Positions 34,967 to 48,402 of a DNA stretch of 64,000 nt are shown in pieces. Numbering within the stretch: position 1 is the stretch's first letter; the number at the start of each line of letters is the position of its first letter. Below the pieces are notes generated by a model. It had not been told where the DNA came from. It saw only the letters and a program-made list of their open reading frames with translations, and ran no database searches. This stretch comes from Hyperoplus lanceolatus (lineage: Eukaryota; Chordata; Actinopteri; Uranoscopiformes; Ammodytidae). Location: contig CM049414.1 in the NCBI GenBank assembly GCA_026929865.2, positions 19,577,501 through 19,641,500 on the forward strand, given 5' to 3'. The translations under genes and the position numbers were made by a program.

Positions 34967-37900
34967 AAGATACACAATAATAGTCCAAAATAGGCAGGGG
35001 ACAACAATGGATGCAAACAATCCATTCTTCAAAAGTTCATAAAAGTCAACTTTATTTTATGAAGGAAATGCACATTTAACACAGTTGTCCCGGTCAGTAA
35101 CACTGAATGTAATACATTATTATATAAAGCTGCGCCAGTGGGGGTAGCTAAAAAGTTGTTCTTATCAATTCAAAATACATATATTTATCTTAACTAGTAC
35201 TTTTTTTTATTCCCTAACCAATGCCAAATGTTTTGTCTGAAAATGAATTTGACACTGCAGTTTACACTATTCACAAGCTTTCCAGCAGCCCATGAACACA
35301 CCACACACAGAGATGCATAAAAGACATGAATTTATTTGTCCTCTTTCCCTTTGTGTTTCCTGTCCGTCTCTTTTTTCAGGACTTAAAGTATAGTTTCTGT
35401 AATCCCCATGAGTGTGTTAGAAAATCCTGTTTAGGCTTCTTTCTTTCAGGTGTTGGAGTGTGCAGCACAAAAAAGGAGCCAAACACATACATCAAGCACA
35501 CCATTTATTTTCTCAGTTCCTCCTAGTGACGGATATGTCTTGGAAAACAGATGTGAGGTTGTGGCCAAAAACAGAATGGCTTCCCAGCAGTGGGGCCAAT
35601 GCATCATTGTAAATAATTCACAAAAGTAAAGCTAGCTTGCTGGGGCCAGCACATGCCCTAGCCAACATGTGCTTCATCTTGCTCACTGTGAAATTCCCCA
35701 AAGGGACAACATTGACCTGGGGCAGGCAACTTGGGGACATGTTCCAATAAGAGAGCATTACTCCTCATCCTACAAACGTACTTTTCATTAGGTGCCAAAA
35801 GTGACAGAAAAATTGGATTTTGTACTTTACTCGTTCTTTTTCTACATTAAATTCCAAAGAGTCAGTTCATTGAGGAGTTTGGACTACTTTAGTGTCCAGG
35901 TCAAAATAAATCTTCGACTTATCCAATATGTACTTTGGCTTGGATGGAGTTGTAGGATACAAATACACTGGAAGTGAATAGGTGGAAGGAATCCAGTTTA
36001 TCTTTTCCGCACCCTATCTGTGAAATCACACATATTCCCCTGACAAGCCCTGGGCTAAAGTAGGTAACCATGTACTGTGGCTTATGTACGGGCAAAACAC
36101 AACAACAACACTGGATCAACAACACTGACATAATAGAAAACATAACGATATTTGAAAAAGTACATCAAAACAGGAAACAGTAAGTGACAACATCTTTGAA
36201 AACACAATCTTAACAAATCAGCATCACGACAATGGCAAAACTGGCAAATTACCCCAATGTTAAATGGTGATTTGTCTTTGACTTTCTATTTTTACCCCTC
36301 AGGACCACCATACACACGGCACAGGCACAAGACAAAACAAAACAATGAGATAGAAGAAGGCAGCCATGCACAATCGGCATGTAGACTGTAGAGAACGAGT
36401 AGGAGAGAAAAGAAGAGTGAGTGCACTGTGGGTTGGTCTTTATTGGTGAGGCAGGAGCTTTTTCTAATCATATTACCACGAAAGGAAGGAGACGCCGCAG
36501 GGGACCATTTTGGGGACAGTTTCTACCGCGAGGAATCATTTTTAATTCAGGCGCTCTAACCTATTTTATCATCTCTCAGGACTGCTGCTGAGTAAACACT
36601 TTCAAAATTGAAGGTGAGAAAGCCTTTGAACATAAAAAATGCATCAGCCGTGGGAATGTAGAACAGTATATCATTCCTGAAAAAACTGCAGCTTCCATTT
36701 CAGCGTGCTATACTGCTCGCCCAGTTGTTGGCTGCAGTAAATTGGGGTTCAATCTGGTTTGACAGTGCATTCCATTTATGATTGAGAGCTTTTGCATACG
36801 TAAAAATAACCATGCATTTCTTAGTAGTTTATGGTGTTAGTTATCTTCCAATTTACAAGATGAAATAACACACCTATGTTCTCGCTTACTGGTGCATCCA
36901 TGTGCCGCAGATTCAATCCTCTTCAACTGCTCGGCTCCTATTGATTTTTTTTCAAATAGCAACCCGTGCTGTGGCCTTGCACCAAAGCCCACACACTGTT
37001 TGAATGATGACACCGTTAATACATCAACATGCCCAAGTCAACCGATGTTATACCGAAGCCCGTGGACCTGTTCAGCCTTGTAATGGTGCCTTTTGTAATA
37101 ACATTGCGGACAGCTCGCCATCGCACGTCCTGTGTTGAATTAGTCTTTTGTGATAGTTATCTCCCTTTCATATATGTGTCTCCACTTTGGCTACAGCAAG
37201 GGTAATGTGTTTGGACAGATCAGCCCATCAGTGTCGCTTGACCCCGGCTCTGCTCCCATTACACAGCTTCTCCAGTCTGTCACCGTTAGTCAGTGTTACA
37301 GAGTCATATTATAAATAGTAGATAGATGTGGCCACAGGCATCAGATTTCTCTGGTGCCAGAATCTCAGAGGCTTTGAAATTAGCAGGAACTTATTTGCTT
37401 GTCTTCAGCACTACTAAGATATTTTATCTAACAACACTTTGAAAACAAGTCTGAGACCCACTTTGATGGAAGTTCCTTCCTGAAATCCAATGATGCCTGA
37501 GTTCAAACTGAACATTTCTGCACAATATACTGTTTCCTGAAATATATAGTGCACACAGTTCAATCCACGGAAGCCAAGGACTTTCTATCTCTTTCAGCTT
37601 GGCTTTAAGATGACTTTCAGATGACACATCAGCGTGCTGGTGATCCATGGCGGTCATAGCTTTTGGCTGTTTTGACATGGGGGACCAAGATTGTTTTGTG
37701 TGCGAGGGTGTGAGGGCCAGTCGCTCATTGGAGCTGGGAGGATTTATCACTGCATGCTGGCTATTGATTTATACCCCAGCACAGGTCTGCTCTCCCCCCT
37801 CTTCTCCCTCAAGCCTGTGGCCTCAATTCCTCTGAGTGCTATCGGCTCCACAGGAGCTTCTAATCCCTCTTTCTGAGATACAGTCACCCTCCCTTGTTGT

Positions 37901-40869
37901 TTAACATTGATTGCTCTGTAATAACAAGCACAGATTGTGTACAGTCCCATGGCGTATTAGAACCAATAATCTTTGTTGTTTTATTTACTCACATTTTTAC
38001 CATACATTTTTCATAGCAAGACTGAACACTTTAGAGAATGCATTTTCCCCTATAAAGTCATGTCAGGCTGTGTAGCTCGATGTCACAAAGAGTGTCTCAG
38101 TTCCTGACACAGCCAAGGATCATCTCTAAGAAAACAAGGATTAACTGCTCAGGAACCTCAATGCATAAAGTAAAAGGCGAAAAACCTCTATAGGAAGTCA
38201 GATAGAAACTGGCTTTACTCTGATTTAACACCCACCCAAATGAGCTACAAGGCTTTCAGAGAGTGCAGGCCTGTGCCAAGGCTGCACAGTCACACTTTTA
38301 AATACACAACACATTTACCAAACATTTCACAAGCTTAAAGACACTGAAAAACAAACAACATATCAAAATAAATTATCTCGATTAATAACTACCTTTAAGT
38401 AAAAATAATAACCAAGCCAAAGAAAAAAGAGATGTTAAAAGGTTCAGCATTCAAGTCTGATCTTTTCTGATCTATCGACCACTTCCATAACCAAAAGAGT
38501 CATGCTCCCATGTCACACACTGCAGCCGTCGCGTGTAGCCTAAAATGTGTCATGTGTCATGACTGTCAGTGTGGATAGCATCTCAAGAAGAGAACTGTAC
38601 AGCAAAGCAATATTGTAGGCTTATACAGTCAGGGATCAATTTTCTGCAGTCACTTATTGCTCGCTTGTGTGTTGCTACAGTGTAGTAATAACTTCCATTG
38701 TGCTGACACTGTAGACCTCTTCCCACAACAGACTCGGTACGTAGCCAAGTTGATCGGCAAAATGCGCATGCGACTGGCACAGACCTTTGTTTTCACTATG
38801 AATGAAACTGCTCTAGGCTTCAGGCCTTTTGCCAGAGGTGCTGCGTGAGAAAATGTTTAAGTATTAATACTAATTAAAACCTTATAATAGATTGTTAATC
38901 AAATTGTGTGCACTAAAAACCTAACCGTCAGGAACTACATTTGTTTGTTTAACACAAAGCACTCTATGTGTAGTCATATTTTGAGAGACGTCTGAGTGTT
39001 GACATGCGACTACAATGAAATACTAACACGGATTGGCAGCCACTGATGAGGGCGCCACACAGAAATGAATAGAAAGTAATTATTGAAATGTTACTATGCA
39101 ATATATTAGGCAGGTTATCACCTTTCAACAACAAGCCTATTAAAAGGCAACACAAAGGACATAAAACAGGATTAAAAAGAGCACAATAAAATATGTTGAG
39201 AAAAAATTTGCCTAAATAGAAACAAAGACATTAAACATTAGAATGAAAGTGACAGTGCAGCTATTCCAGGTGTGAATAAATAATCCCAAATAGATTTTTC
39301 AATACAAGGGAATGAAACAGTAGCGGGGATGTCTTCAGCCCAGTTCTCAAATTAATGGATTGGACCTAAGGGTTTCTGGGACTTTACTGCAGATATGGTG
39401 CGTCTGTCCTGGCTAGTGGCTTTCACCGTTAGCGATTGGAGAAAAGTACTGACTTTTAATCATTCTTTTTTGGCTCCAAATATTCTCCAGATTCATTGAT
39501 ACAGTAATGAGTTAGTGGAGCCGTAATGCTATGGGTAAATGGTCAACTGGTCCATTGGAATATTCTTTCTAATGAATTAAAGGTCAAGCCAGTAAGGCAA
39601 CTTAAGTCTAAAGACAAATGTGTTATATTGGGATAAACTCCTGCAGATGTATCCTCATTTGTTCCCCCACTTGTCACGCCAAAGGAAGACAAAATGCCAA
39701 ACAAAGATCATTTTTCACAACCTGGCAACCCAGAAGGTGTTCTTATTTGTGGATGATTAATGCTCTATGAAGCATTAGTACATACATTTATCAATCGCTA
39801 ATTACAACTTGGTGCCAAATGAATTGCCTTCTGCATCTGGACCTGAGTCTGCATCACAATACAGGTTGACAGTCAATGATAGGATGTTCATCAGAGTGGA
39901 AGGCAAAGTGTCAGATTATGGCTGGTTGTCTGTCACATTTTCCGTCATTTTCTGTTGTCGCCTATCAACAGAATCTTTAACATCTTAAACAAAATTCCAG
40001 GGATGAATAACTGAAACTATCTTCTCCGGCCTGTGGCTTTTACCTTCCATCAAATGTCACAGATATCTTTCGGCAAGGCTTGTGTGATATAAACTGGTCT
40101 ACTAACAGGCGGATAAAGAAGCAGCCCTGAAAACAGAATGAAAATGAAAGCAAGATTTGAGGAAAAATTTAAACCATGATTAAGTCTGACTGACGGAGCG
40201 CAGGTTCAAAAACTGGGAGCCTCGCGTCCTTGGCTGACCTGGATTCATATGGCAGCTGATGCTGACAGCATTGCTGAAATATACCGGTGAGAAAATGAGC
40301 ATCCATTCATTACGTTTCATGACACCTCTCGCATTTCCTCCCCACATGGAACATGGCCACAAACAGGGCTCATTGGCCGTGTTTCTGTCATATAATTACC
40401 AACACCTGCCATTTGATTACTCACACCTGTTGCTTGCCTAATGAGATGGTTGTAGAGTGACAGCATCCATTATGATTACGTGGGCCCTCTTGTTCACTCT
40501 TCTCCACTCTGCGTCGTGTGTCTCACCATATCTCATCTGCATCTTCGACCCTGGAGGTAAAGCCATCGATATTTTCATTTATCACGTCCAATAAATGTGT
40601 CAAAAGCGTTCATTGGTGGCTGAACGGCTGGCAATCCGTGACCCCTATATTTGCCGTCCTGAACGGTGCCCACAGTATCTCATTTATCCTACCTCGTCCA
40701 CTCAGAACGAGTAGGTTGAGGCTGTGACATTACTTATGTTTCAACTGGGCCATGAGTGAGGACATAATGTGTCCGCAAAGACTTCAGAAGAGAATTATGA
40801 AGAAATGTTATAAATAAGGCGTTTCTCATCATAATGCAGTGTTCCTGCCTGTACTGACATTATTCCCCT
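34967..40869. other. Long non-coding stretch
   Basis: No gene, RNA or mobile element is recognised over ~5.9 kb. All open frames are short and without recognisable domains. Confidence 0.45.
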
Positions 40870-41275
40870 GCGGCCCAAATCGCATACTCTCTTTTTTTCT
40901 GTTCTACATACTACATCTGACCATAAAAAATAATCCAGTTAGCATGCAGCAGGCATCCAATTGAGACATACTTTTACTTATTTATTTCATCATAACATTG
41001 TGGCTTGATCTTGCATCTTGCTAATATATCCGTCGCACCACCGGTTGTTTTCATACGGAGGATCCGTCGATATGATGTCACTTCCGGTGCGCACTGGATT
41101 GTGGGTCTGAATTGCCTAAATAGCATGCTGTTTTCAACACTAATGATCCCAGCTGGATGAAGTAGACATCCGGGTATTTTTAAGCATTCTAAATCTGACC
41201 ACAAGATTTGAGATATCCTAAATCTTTTTTCCTAAATACTAAATAGCTGAAAGTATGGTTATTGGAAGGCAGCCC
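40870..41275. repeat. Probable degenerate MITE
   Basis: The left end has TGCGGCCCAAATCGCATACT and the right end, read in reverse, has TGCCTTCCAATAACCATACT; these agree at about 14 of 20 positions. Internal words (ACATACTACATCTGACC, CTTCCGGTGCGCACTGGATT) resemble a common fish repeat with TACT-rich ends. No target duplication is clear. Confidence 0.4.
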
Positions 41276-41307
41276 AATTCCGTCCGGTTGGTCATTTTAG
41301 TTTCAGA

Positions 41308-41677
41308 CATTTGTACTTTACTTGAATCTTTTCTTTTCATGCTACTTTATACTTCTAGTCCACAATTCAATGGGAAATATTATTTTACTCAAGTTACAAG
41401 TTACTTTATGCATTAAGATATTTGCACACGAAACATATGAAGAGTTAATAAAATATTAGAGGTTAAATACCCTACTCTGACAACAATTGGTTGGCTATTG
41501 ACTATATTGACAATAGTCATTTTTAATGCAGAGATTGCCAAAAAATGTCATGGCTTTTTCATGATCATACTTTCATATTTCTACTTGGTAATTTAAAAGC
41601 AGGACCTTCATGGATACCAGAGGACTTTTACAGTTTAGTATTTGTACTAAAGGATCTGAATACTTCCTCCACCACTG
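41308..41677. repeat. Common teleost repeat with CAGTGGTGGAGGAAGTATTC end
   Basis: The right end reads AGGATCTGAATACTTCCTCC followed by ACCACTG. Internal blocks include ACTTCTAGTCCAC, AATGGGAAATATTATTTTACTC and AGGACTTTTACAGTTTAGTATTTG. This is a widespread teleost repeat whose CAGTG terminus suggests a hAT-type non-autonomous element. The left end is eroded. Confidence 0.55.
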
Positions 41678-43108
41678 CTTAAGCACTACCTTAATCTTTG
41701 AGCTTACATTACATATTAGCTAAATACCAAGGATACTTAAATACTTATGAAATCATATAATTTTGTTATTTTACTCATATGCTATTGCAATAGATGACTT
41801 AAATTGTAACATAGTCCTCTTTCTTAGTAAGGTATCTCTACTCGTGCTCATGTATGATTTTCAGGTACTCTTTACCACCACTGGCTTGCAATATCTCATT
41901 GTGTTTGTTCTGATCGCCCATCAGGCAGTGGCAGCTAATCTAAATATTAACAGCGAACTTTGCTCCCAGCTGAAAACAAGGCTGACAGGCCCCAACATAT
42001 ATCCTCCAGCCTCTTGGTCTGCTGCCTGCTACGGACCAAAGCTTTGTTAAGTCACCTGTCAGATGAAATTACTCCGGTGTCAGTCGCCCGGCGAGGTGAC
42101 GGCGGGGATCCTGGGCCCAGTGTAGGCGCCTGGTACCCACGCTGTGTTACGGGCTAACGTCAGGAGGGGGCCCGGGCACAGGGGACCCATGCTGTTTTAG
42201 GTCTCTTATAAAGATCCACCCTCAGCCTCATAGTATGGCCATAATCCAGAATGACACTTAAAAAAAAAACACGCTGGCTTCATTAGCGCGCTGACAATGC
42301 AGCCCTATGGAGTGTTAATGGTGAGCTCTCATAGGCTTGGCAGCGAGGAAAAAAGAACTTTTAATCAGTGTGTCTCACAGGTACTGCCATTGCCAGGGAT
42401 ACTACTCGAAAAAGAAAGCGTACAAAAGGGCTAATGGTGTCCTGTTGCGCTAGCTGGCTGCTGGAGGACGTTTTAGTTCCAAAATCCGACTGTAGAGCTG
42501 CAGACGGAATTAGAAACGCACAAGGAGCCGCACCGGATTATACGCAGCGATGCAGGGGCATAGAGCTCCATTCAAATACTGTTTTCTCACATATACTGTA
42601 AAACACTTATTAGTTAGTTTTTGCCAGCTTTTCTGCATCTCATTTACTTGCATTACTTCACTTCAGAGCTCTTTCTGCCATCTCTCTATGCCTGTTTATT
42701 TGTATGTTACATCTATTTACTTACCATGGATCAGTCATTTTAAACACACAGTTGTCTGGACATGCTCTGAGGCTGAAGCAGACAGAATCCAAGAGACAAG
42801 GGCAGTTAGAGCTAAAGGTAACGATTGCTTTCATATTTGTTATTATTTATGACATATTTTCCACAGCCAAAAGTGAGGTCTTCAACTTGCTTGCGTTTCG
42901 TCTCATTATCTGCTGAAAGAAAAAAGTAATTATGTCCTTTGACACTTGTGTGAAATCACATCACTTGTCATTCCACTCAACGTAGAAAATTGATAGTTTC
43001 ACATTCATTTCATTGTGTTCCCAGACAGTTACATAAAAATGTAAAACACTCATGTCATCACCAATTCAATTCCATTTTCTTTATTTAGATTTTTTTTTTT
43101 CTACCCCT
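41678..43108. other. Non-coding stretch
   Basis: No gene is recognised. A short GC-rich block at 42080-42185 contains GGCGAGGTGACGGCGGGG and GGGGGCCCGGGCACAGGGG, but no gene structure is apparent. Confidence 0.5.
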
Positions 43109-44243
43109 CAGGGGCCGTATTCACAAAACATTTTAAGGCTAAGAGTAGGTCCTAACGTGCTGATTTAGGAGTAACTCTCAAAAATAAGGGGCGTTTCACT
43201 TCTAATTTTAGGACTCCTAACTTTTTAAGATAAGTGTAATTCACAAAGCATTTTAGCGCTAAAACTAGCTCCTAAATCTATAAAAAGCTAGGAGTACTCA
43301 GTCACTAAGAGTAAATCACAGACAACCATTTGATGGTGTTTTGGATAGATTTAATGCTAGTGATCTTTATAAAAGGTACCTTTAATAGCTGTAAGGGTTT
43401 AATGATCTTAGTAAAGCTATATTTAGAAAGTATAGACACATTTATATTTATAATATTGTTATAAAAAATATTTATTAAGTTCATTTTCCTCCAGTTGCTT
43501 TGGGTTTATGATGCACTAAAAGTTACTGTTGGTGTCACGTTTGGGTTTAATTTCCTACTAGAGTAGGCCTATATGTGGCGCTTCGCAGCATCTCCTCCGT
43601 TCCACAGATCTGTATAGTTGCGCGTCTCGCCTTTTTCCTTCCGCATGTACTTTACGATTTCGCCGGCTGTTGTTTCTAAATTGTGAATTTCCTGGTTTGT
43701 CGCTGTCTGACTATTGCTGCATAGTCCGCCATTAAGAGAAATACAGTGAGAGTGCATGGCGTGCAGCTGTTCAATGAGGATATTTTTCCGATTCAAATCA
43801 TTGTAAAATTTAAAATGAATAGAGCTATGTGGTGCTATTGTAGGTTAATTGTGAACAAATGTGTGGGAAACCCTGCAGTATCTTGGTTTCATGTTATATC
43901 AGTGTCACTTGTCATTAATTGTATATAAAAACTCTTTACTTTAATACAGCGACACGATATGGACATCTCCCACAGTGTTTCCATCATAAATTCACTCTTA
44001 GCTCTCATTCCCTCTCAGCCAATCCCTGTGGGCATAGAAGGTTTGAACATGACATCATCCATAGCAACAGGGTCAACACCGCCCTCTAGTCTTAGCTAAG
44101 GAGTCCCTCCCATTCCTTAGTAAAAGTTGGTCTTATCAGATTTGTGAATAGGTTTTAAGAAATTACTCCTTACTAAGAACTTTTAGTGCTCCTTAGGAGT
44201 ACTCTTAGCGCTAAGATAAAATGTTTGGTGAATACGGCCCCTG
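43109..44243. mobile_element. 1.1-kb non-autonomous TIR element
   Basis: Left end CAGGGGCCGTATTCACAAAA; right end, read in reverse, CAGGGGCCGTATTCACCAAA. Subterminal DNA contains numerous short inverted TAGGAGT/ACTCCTA and CTTAGCGCTAAG words. Ends beginning CAG suggest hAT, but no 8-bp duplication is visible, so the superfamily stays open. The 75-codon minus-strand frame inside (43569-43796) is not recognisable as transposase. The element is a known kind of abundant fish MITE. Confidence 0.75.
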
Positions 44244-45494
44244 GTCTTTCCATCAATTTAAACTGCTTTACGCTGGTGTTTATTGGAAGGTCTAATCCAT
44301 GCTGGTATGCTGGCATGCGTGTTTTTGTCATGACATCCTCATTTCCCAGGCTACACTTGCAACAAGATGATTACATTGCTTTTGTGTCAGATCGTACAGT
44401 CTTTCAGGGCTACCTTGACATTTCAATCTCCTCTTGTTGTCCTCCCTTACCAAACAATTTCCATTTCGTATTCAATCTACGTCACGGTATGCTGTCTTTA
44501 CACTAAACGTTCCGCAGTGGTGTTCAATACTGCCTTTCAATCAATGACTGCACAAGATCAAATATTGAAATTGAGTTCAGATTTAAGCCTTATAAAAAAA
44601 AATGTTCAAATATTCTTTTCATTCTAGGAAACATTTGAATAAAGGAGGGCTTGTGACCGTTAGAGATTTCATTTAATCATCTTCTTAGAGGAGCGCGCTG
44701 AACCTCGGGAGCTTGTCAGGACCTTTTCCTGAGATAGGAATTATCTTTTATTGGATGTTGATGATGTTAGCTGTCCAGGGGCTAAAGAGGAGAGGAGGGG
44801 GGGCGACGTGCAGAGAAAATGAGAAACAATTTGAAATGAGGAAGGGCAACATGAAGACTATTAAAAAAGGGAGAGGGAGAGAGAGAGAAAGTCCGAGCAG
44901 ACGAGCAGCAGCCATCTGTAATCACCACAGATATCCTAGCTGGAAGGCCCACAGAGGTCTTTTGTCCTCGCCTGTCTCTAGAGCCTGTCTCTCAAAATGA
45001 TGGGCGTAACCCGGTCCAGGGTCGCTGGCGCCCGGCATTAGTCAGCATTTCTGTTTTTTTTTCTTCCCTCCACAGTTATTGCCTCCATGTCGCTGGCGGC
45101 TGTCTCCTGTCCAAATTCTATCTCTTCACAAGAAGCATCCAGGGCCCTCTCCTCAGACGAGCACATGATTGAGTAATTGGGGGATTCATTTACAACAGAA
45201 GCAGCAGGGTTTGGTTACATCTGCTGCTGCTCGTGGGGAATTAAATGATGAATTATATTCGTTATCCACAGTTCCACTGCACAATTATTTGTAAATGATT
45301 AGCACACCCTCAGTACTGAAATTAAATTAGATCTGACACCTAAGAAGTGCTTCTTACCTTGCAAACATTGATGCTAAAAATCTGAGAATATGGTTAAAAA
45401 GCAAAGTACCAGATAAGACATATGTTGCATACTTGATTAGCACCATTATATAAATGACATTGCAGGGATTGGGATACAGGTTTAAAGTGATTGT
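44244..45494. other. Non-coding stretch
   Basis: No gene or repeat is recognised. A purine-rich patch lies at about 44868-44895. Confidence 0.5.
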
Positions 45495-45498
45495 TTAA

Positions 45499-45783
45499 AG
45501 CTATAGTGTGTAACTTATTTTGCCCCCATGAGATATTATAACAACACTGTCTGTGCATTTATATGAGGTAAGAGTCAACAACTTAAACGTTTTGTGGACG
45601 CTTCTTGAGCTCCCCCTGCGGCAGTGTCAGGGGGTGACACCAGGTTGTAAACGCTGCCATACTGAGAAATACATAGAGAGTTTTGTGGAGCTGAAAGGCT
45701 TAATCAACTTTGTGTCAACTTGTTTGGCAATGGCTTGAATGTAACTGACATTCATTCATATGAAAAAGTTACGGACTGTAGCT
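45499..45783. mobile_element. TTAA-flanked MITE, 285 bp
   Basis: Left end AGCTATAGTGTGTAACTT and right end, read in reverse, AGCTACAGTCCGTAACTT form 18-bp imperfect inverted repeats. TTAA flanks both sides (45495-45498, 45784-45787). The centre includes GAGCTCCCCCTGCGGCAGTG. There is no coding capacity. The target site is the same as for the 4076 and 24537 MITEs but the terminal sequence differs, so it is a separate family. Confidence 0.85.
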
Positions 45784-45863
45784 TTAAGCTGTTTGTACAA
45801 CTTGGTATAATCAAGTCTTATTATCTACACTGTCCTGCAGACAAAACGCTTGTCATCTGTTCT

Positions 45864-45911
45864 CTATAACACCAGTAAGTTCTACATGTTTACAACTTAC
45901 TGGTGTTATAG
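45864..45911. repeat. Perfect 18-bp inverted repeat with 12-nt loop
   Basis: CTATAACACCAGTAAGTT is followed by 12 nt and then by its exact complement. It lies ~80 bp right of the TTAA MITE and ~40 bp left of the TAGA array. No flanking duplication identifies it as a mobile element. Confidence 0.8.
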
Positions 45912-45951
45912 ACTGAAAAAATCAGTGACCATAACAGTAATCACATGACCT

Positions 45952-45962
45952 ATAGATAGATG

Positions 45963-46001
<39 letters not shown>

Positions 46002-46011
46002 CGATAGATAA
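45952..46011. repeat. (TAGA)n microsatellite
   Basis: About 60 bp of TAGA tetranucleotides with single TGGA and TCGA variant units. Confidence 0.95.
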
Positions 46012-47635
46012 TCAGCATAAGGAATATCAACAATTGTATTGAATATATTGTGCAAACAGGCCAACGAGAAAGGTACTCATCTTCTCAAGGGAAGACAGGT
46101 ACTTTTTCTGCTGTGTGACAGTGTTGATATCAGTAGTCCAGGTCTTGTGTCACTATCAAAGATATATAGTGCGTATGAACATGTAAAATGTCAGTTTAAG
46201 TAATATCACATTAAAAACCTGGCACTATGATGCACAATCTCTGTACTTCACCCTTTAAAACAAAGACATGTTCCTACAAACCTTCAAAACCAAAGAGGAG
46301 TATAATTGTCCCCAAGGGACGGTCTGATGAATAGAAGTATAATTGAATATATAAAGAATTTATATTGGTGGATAAAATCATTTACACAGAGTGTGAAAAA
46401 AAGACTGCCTTTAATTAATTCCTGTGCCTCCAGTATGTTAAAAATGCATTTAATTTCCTTTGCAATTTTACAGGCTCCTTTTTTTCAACTCTTCCCTTTT
46501 TTTTAAATTTGTCACTAATTCCAGTTTACAGCACACACGTTGTTTCCATACAGCCATGCTTAGATTAGTCATCACATAGGATAAAGAGGAGGGTGTGTCC
46601 AAACTGTCTTGAGCGCTGATAGCTTCTACATAACGTAGGACTTGCTGTCAATCAGAGTTACAATTACATCGCTCTTTACAAAGGTGCTTCACTGTTTCAC
46701 AATACACTTGGGTTTGCTGTGCTTTGTCTGTGCTGTGAAAAAGTCTTGTCGTTCACGGCGGACATTTTGATTTTGAATATCTTTGCCTTTAGAAACGAGT
46801 AAGCCCTTTGATGGTCAATTATAGTCATTTTATCTGATAATGGTAAGTCATGTGATTACAGTTGTGGTAAAAATTATTTGGTTCCTAATTTTTGTTTTAT
46901 GATAACATAATAACATTATTATTACCTTATTACACAGTAGTACCGCACAGTCTACCTGTGAACATTTGACCGTTATTGCTGCCCTGTACTCTATTGTGTA
47001 CTGCATTTCTAATCTTTTAATTATCATTGTTTTATCAGTATTTGATCTTGTTTCTGTTTTGTTTAGTTTATTTTGTTGTTTTTTAAAAAAAAAAGCCTCC
47101 TGTGGACAGGTGTTGTAAACTAGCATTTATGCTAACACACTGTAAACAATGCATCTGGCTCGTCCAATGACATTGTCATGTCCACTCCAAATAAAATCTA
47201 CTTTACTATAAGGCTGGCTCCCTTAAGTTACTGTTACTAAGGTCTTTTCAGCTCTCTATTCTCATATCTCACGTGTATGAAACCCAAAATGATAACAGAG
47301 GCAGATTTAACATTACATTAAGTCTGTAGTCATTGTTGAATCAGTGTCTTTCCATGGCCGTACCCACCTTTGAAGAGGTTTGGACCTCAATATGTTTTCA
47401 GAGGTGTAGGTAATTAAAGTCTTGAAATAACCTTACTGCTGGACTGTTTGTAGACTGTAGTTCAATAATACTCATCCCCAGACCTCATCTGCAGAGTGGC
47501 TCCTGTTTGTCTGCACTACATAATACAATGGCCGCCCATCATGATGCTGTCTAGTTAGTTCTACTTACGTGAGCTAATTAGCTGGCTAGCTAGCTAACAT
47601 GCATTCTATAGAGTTGATAAGCAGAAGGGGCGGAA
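46012..47635. other. Non-coding stretch
   Basis: No gene is recognised. A TAGACTGTAGTTCAA word at about 47452 recurs with one mismatch just right of the large palindrome (about 49136). A partial copy of the palindrome's terminal motif (TAGAGTTGATAAGCAGAAG) occurs at about 47609. Confidence 0.5.
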
Positions 47636-48402
47636 TAGAGCTGATAAGCGGAAGTGGCTTACTTCCGGGACATGGGACCTCTCGGCTCGAAAAATTACAA
47701 CGGTAGTCAATGGAAAGAAATGTATTATTTTCTGGTCCCAGTCATGAAATGCCTTCGATTACACATATGTTTTGTATGGATTTAGATCACATTTTTTCGT
47801 GCAAAGAATGGAACAATTTAGCGAGAAAAAGCTGGATATGGTCAGGTTTTGTGCAGAGAGCTTTTGTGGACTACAGCTCTTCGCTGCTCTTGACACTTAT
47901 GATATACGTCACCACCACTCGCACCGGCTTAGCTCAGAAACATGGCTGTGTCTTTAATGCACTTTACCGCCTTCTTTCAATGACAAGACAAACGTCTTCA
48001 GCGTGGCGAAAACCACTACACCAGTGGACATGTGGAGAGTTTCAATTTCTCGAGTGGGGAGATTGGTGGCGTTGTCCACGCCAGCCATTAGTATTAGCAT
48101 TAGCACTGTCTGTCGAGAAGTGGAGGGAATGTGTTGAGGTGACGTCACAGAGGCGACAAGACTTGTAGTTGTTCTCGTAACATTTTTTCAAAAGCCGTTA
48201 GACGAATAATCATACAACATACCGTCAAACTCTTCACATGAAAAATGATCATTTAGACCCATACAAAACATATATGTAATCCAAGGCATCTAATGACTGG
48301 GACCAGAAAATAGTAGATTACTTTCCATAGACTCCCATTAATTTTTTTCAGCCGAGAGGTCCCATGCCCCGTAATTCCACCACTTCCGCTTAACAGCTCT
48401 AT
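47636..48402 (+). mobile_element. TIR element, copy 1 of an inverted pair
   Basis: The left end TAGAGCTGATAAGCGGAAGT and the right end, read in reverse, TAGAGCTGTTAAGCGGAAGT are terminal inverted repeats. Similarity continues inward about 170 bp on each side through GGGACCTCTCGGCT, TTTTCTGGTCCCAGTCAT and CATATATGTTTTGTATGG-type words. The superfamily is unknown. The 152-codon frame at 47710-48168 lacks recognisable domains; a similar frame exists in copy 2, but nearly all differences between them change the amino acid, which argues against a selected protein. Confidence 0.75.

Noticed and set aside
36420..36625. Small exon flanked by CTCTCAG and GTGAGAAAG near 36580-36613
   Set aside because: Both splice words are present but the enclosed ~30-bp segment has no coding support and such pairs are expected by chance in 64 kb.
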